Source: Alnus glutinosa
Lineage: Eukaryota > Streptophyta > Magnoliopsida > Fagales > Betulaceae
Assembly: GCF_958979055.1 (NCBI RefSeq)
Contig: NC_084894.1
Location: 25,389,616-25,453,615 of the forward strand
Direction: 5' to 3'
DNA: 64,000 nt
The notes under the pieces were generated by a model. That model did no database searches, was not told where the DNA came from, and was given only the letters and a program-made list of their open reading frames with translations. Below, piece by piece: positions 60,969 through 64,000 of the stretch (its first letter is position 1; every line of letters starts with the position of its first letter). The position numbers and the translations under genes were made by a program.

Positions 60969-63359
60969 ATGTCGGTGCAACAATTCCTGGAAAAGCACAT
61001 GCTCTCTCGGAAAATTGAAGACGCCGTCAATGCCGCCGTTAGGGCCAAGTCCCCCGATCCCGTCCTCTTCATCGTAACTCTCTCTCTCTCTCTTCGCCTC
61101 CGTTTGGTTCCCGAGAAAATGAATACCAAAGTCACACTCTGACATGCTCAAAATGAACCCTAATAAGACCATCTGGCTTCGTTTTATTCGGTCGACAAAT
61201 GCTGCAGAAAATATAGGTTTTGAAGCTCCACTTTATTCCGTTTTCCATTATTTTCTCGGCATCCAAACGGAGGGCTTCTGATCAGTGATTCTGTAGTTTA
61301 TTTTCTTATTGTCCGTGATTACATTCTTGTTGCGAATTCACAGTCTAATCATATGAGGAAAGCGGTTCCTTCCGTGATTACGAAGATCAAAGCGAGGCAG
61401 ATCCTTGATAGCAGAGGAATTCCAACCGTTGAAGTGGACTTGTACACCAACAAAGGGATGTTCCGAGCCTCAGCCCCTAGCGGCGATACTACCGGAATGT
61501 AAGGTTTATTAGTAATTTGTGTTTTCTTGTTTGGTTGCTGAAAAAAGTTATGGTAATGGAACTCTATAATTGAAAAAGAAAATTGTGATGAATCTAACAA
61601 TTTCTTATCGTAGAATTGTTTTTGGATAATAATATATCACCTTGCATAAACTGTGTCCTTAAATCATACATGATTTGTGATGGATGCCTTGTAATCATTG
61701 TTATGGAGTCATCACTGAACCGTGTTCCGTGTTGTTCTCTCAATTTATGGCCTTTATTTTCCTTTGAACTTAGCTTACAAGTTGGCTCAAATAAGGCCCT
61801 TACACCTTACTTGTCTCCATTGCAAAATCTGTCTCTGTGTGTCTTTTCACTATCTTCTCAGAAAGAAACTTGGCACAAGAAGAATTGCTAGTTAAATTTC
61901 CCCTAGTACCAATCTGAATTATTCATCATCTATGATTCTTACACATTCCTGAATTCAATAGCATTTTATAGCTTTAGAATCCAAGAATGTAATTTTTGTT
62001 CTATTCTGGATGTGGATCCCAGGTATGAGGCTGTTGGAATACGTGATGGGGACAAGGGAACATATCTGGGAAATAGTGTGACTAGAGCTGTTAAAAACGT
62101 CAATGAGAAGATATCTGAAGCTCTGATTGGTATGGATCCAACACTTCAGTCTCAGATTGATCATGCCATGATAGACCTGGATAAAACGGAAAAGAAGGTA
62201 GTGTTTTTCTCTTCTCATGTGATCCAATGTAATCAGTTGTTCTGCTTACCTATTTTTATATGTGAGAGTCAGAGAGTGGACAATGACTAGACTACTAGTA
62301 TTTAGGGAAATGTTCAATATTTTGCAAAGATTCAATTCTGGGCCAGTAAACTTGTTTGGCTCTGACTAGTCTAATGTTTAGAGGTATACAAAAACTCTCA
62401 TTGTGTGATGTTGAAACATAATTATGATAGATATCTGTTGTATTAGTATGTCCAAATTCTGCACAGAAGTATCAGCCATAACGATTTTTACATCGGGTGA
62501 TAACTAAATCCAGGATCAGTAATTTTTTATATGCTACATTTCCTTTCAAAATCTAGTTAATTCTGGATGATACTCATTCCAGATCAAGAACGTGTTTTTT
62601 TTTTGCTTTTTTCTTTTCCTGTTTACTTGGTAAAAGAGAACCTATTTAGCTTGTCTTGAAACATAATATGGTTCCAAACAGGCCAGCTTGCAAGAGACTT
62701 ACATACATAGTAAAGAACATCAGTTGTCTATAAATTGTTCTTAATGCAATATGGAAGGGGATCTTTTAATACATATTGATTTGGGGTCAATAATTTGCTA
62801 GTATATTTAGTTTCTAATCCTAATCAAAAGGTCGGTTGTATACTTGTTCTATTTTTTTTAAGCATGGTAATCAGAGTGATTTACTTGTTGAGATTGCTTG
62901 TTTAAAGATGGTCCAATGGCCTATGGTACTGTTCATCTGTTGTTATTCAACATGCACTCCTTAATTTTCAATCATTTTGGTTCTGGGAAAGATTGCCTTT
63001 CCATTTTAAGTGTTGAATTTTCTTTACTTTTTTCACATTTTATGAGGAATTATGTTTCTTATTTGGAATTATCTTGCAGGGTGAACTTGGTGCAAATGCT
63101 ATATTAGCTGTGTCGATTGCTGCATGCAAAGCTGGGGCTGCAGAAAAAGAGGTTTTTTTATTTGAATTTTTTATGGTTATCACATAATTGTGCCGCAATC
63201 TCGGTACTTTTTGAAAAAAATCTGAGAAAAAATAAACATCAGGTTCCCCTTTACAAATACATTGCTGATCTTTCTGGCGAAACCAGCCTGACCCTTCCTG
63301 TCCCTGCCTTCACGCTTATAAGCGGTGGAAAGCATGCTGGGAATCATCTGGCCATTCAG
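60969..63359 (+). CDS. ENO3: Cytosolic enolase, ENO3 type (5' part, cut by window edge)
   Basis: The five exons in view are 60969-61073, 61344-61498, 62023-62197, 63080-63151 and 63243-63359, giving 208 codons; the remainder lies beyond 64000. Enolase interconverts 2-phosphoglycerate and phosphoenolpyruvate in glycolysis. The N-terminal extension [20 protein letters not shown] before the enolase fold is characteristic of ENO3-type plant enolases rather than the main ENO2 form. The core follows: [73 protein letters not shown]. In the stretch that in most enolases reads SGASTG, this protein has SGDTTG, a change also found in ENO3. The catalytic Lys and metal ligands are in the unseen half, so activity cannot be judged. 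The start has a good context (AGAAATGTC). Confidence 0.93.
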
Positions 63360-63391
63360 GTATGCACTGGTGAGGTTTAATATCTATATTT

Positions 63392-63477
63392 CTGCCTTTT
63401 ATGCTGTTTGGAATAAGTTGCAATTCATGCTTATCTGCCTTTTATGCTGTTTGGAATAAGTTGCAATTCATGCTTAT
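63392..63477. repeat. 43-bp perfect tandem duplication in enolase intron 5
   Basis: CTGCCTTTTATGCTGTTTGG starts at 63392 and again at 63435. The 43-bp units are identical and end with ATTCATGCTTAT. Confidence 0.9.
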
Positions 63478-63779
63478 CTTGATTCATGACTGTTTTAATC
63501 TGCTTGAAGGCTTTTTCTGCTTCTTTTGTCCATGTAAATGTTTCTCCCTTGAGGCAATTCATGATGGGAATGGTAATTGAGCTAAAGTTACAGAACCTAT
63601 CAAAAAAAAAATTGAGCTAAAGTTACAGATAAACCTACGTTTAAAGGGAGCTAACCCAAGAAAACTAAAAATTTATCCCATGGACTGAGGTGCAGCCACT
63701 CAGTAATGGGAGCGACTTGATGACCCAGTCAGTCAACAGTAGTCGGGAGGGGAAACAGTGACAAGAAGTAGGTAAGCAA

Positions 63780-63965
63780 GTTAGACAAAGTGCTCTTAAT
63801 TAAGGTAATCATACATCCTTTAGACAAGTACAACTGCTTCCAACCAGCCAAACAACGCTCAATCTTGTCAATAATGCCATTCCAAATAGACTAGGCTTTG
63901 AAAGAAGCACCCAAAGGAAGACCTAGGTACTTCATAGGCAAAGATGAGGCCCTGCATCCAAGATC
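63780..63965 (-). mobile_element. LINE reverse transcriptase fragment in enolase intron 5
   Basis: On the minus strand it reads LPMKYLGLPLGASFKA, a stop, [11 protein letters not shown], then [20 protein letters not shown]. This is the familiar region just after the RT core of plant L1-like elements. It is short, has an in-frame stop, and is opposite in strand to its host gene. It differs from the LINE at 12127-15930. Confidence 0.8.
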
Positions 63966-64000
63966 CTAGCCAAACCTTTTATATTATTCATTTTTTTTTT

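Noticed and set aside
1-64000. CRISPR arrays, operons or bacterial defence systems
   Set aside because: The window is intron-bearing plant nuclear DNA; no spaced direct repeats or bacterial gene organisation are present.

Overview
This is a window of nuclear DNA from a seed plant, almost certainly a woody eudicot. Genes are intron-rich with GT-AG introns, spacers are AT-rich, and many small inverted-repeat transposons, retrotransposon pieces and dinucleotide microsatellites lie between and inside genes. Some repeat families look like those of Fagales trees, but I cannot fix the species by reading alone.

Six protein-coding genes can be assembled with exact splice junctions. Four are on the minus strand: a tail-anchored RING-CH (RINGv) protein (2509-6004, 2 exons, 203 aa); mitochondrial ribosomal protein mS34 (17472-19005, 3 exons, 158 aa); a beta-tubulin (20952-23074, 3 exons, 447 aa); and a very large RING / TRAF-zinc-finger / Gln-Pro-rich / C2H2 protein (32418-37422, 5 coding exons, 1502 aa). 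Two are on the plus strand: a neutral ceramidase (51693-59324, 9 coding exons, 776 aa) and the 5' half of a cytosolic enolase of the ENO3 type (from 60969, running off the right edge). Exon-like blocks on the minus strand between about 25.2 and 30.1 kb may be a seventh gene that I could not name.

The rest is mobile DNA. A 3.8-kb L1-like LINE with target duplications and three frameshifts lies at 12127-15930, and a LINE scrap sits in an enolase intron. A TRIM-like miniature LTR element (10158 to about 11225) has one LTR split by a 583-bp TIR element. An unusually long solo-LTR-like element (38898-42034, TSD TAAAA) carries a nested MITE. Two other LTR-like segments lie at about 19246-20010 and 42655-43176. 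A hAT-like element (7397-8359) has an 8-bp TSD, and a tRNA-derived SINE lies at about 7073-7182. Six MITEs flanked by about 9-bp duplications, typical of Mutator-derived elements, lie at 9252, 25298, 38662, 40465, 46394 and 54477.

The genes do not form a pathway. They are housekeeping genes of cytoskeleton, glycolysis, mitochondrial translation and sphingolipid turnover, plus two ubiquitin-ligase-type proteins. Tubulin and ENO3 in one window recalls the adjacent TUB7-ENO3 pair of Arabidopsis, here about 38 kb apart. I found no convincing new defence or mobile system. The most notable items are the nested repeat architecture and the unnamed exon blocks.
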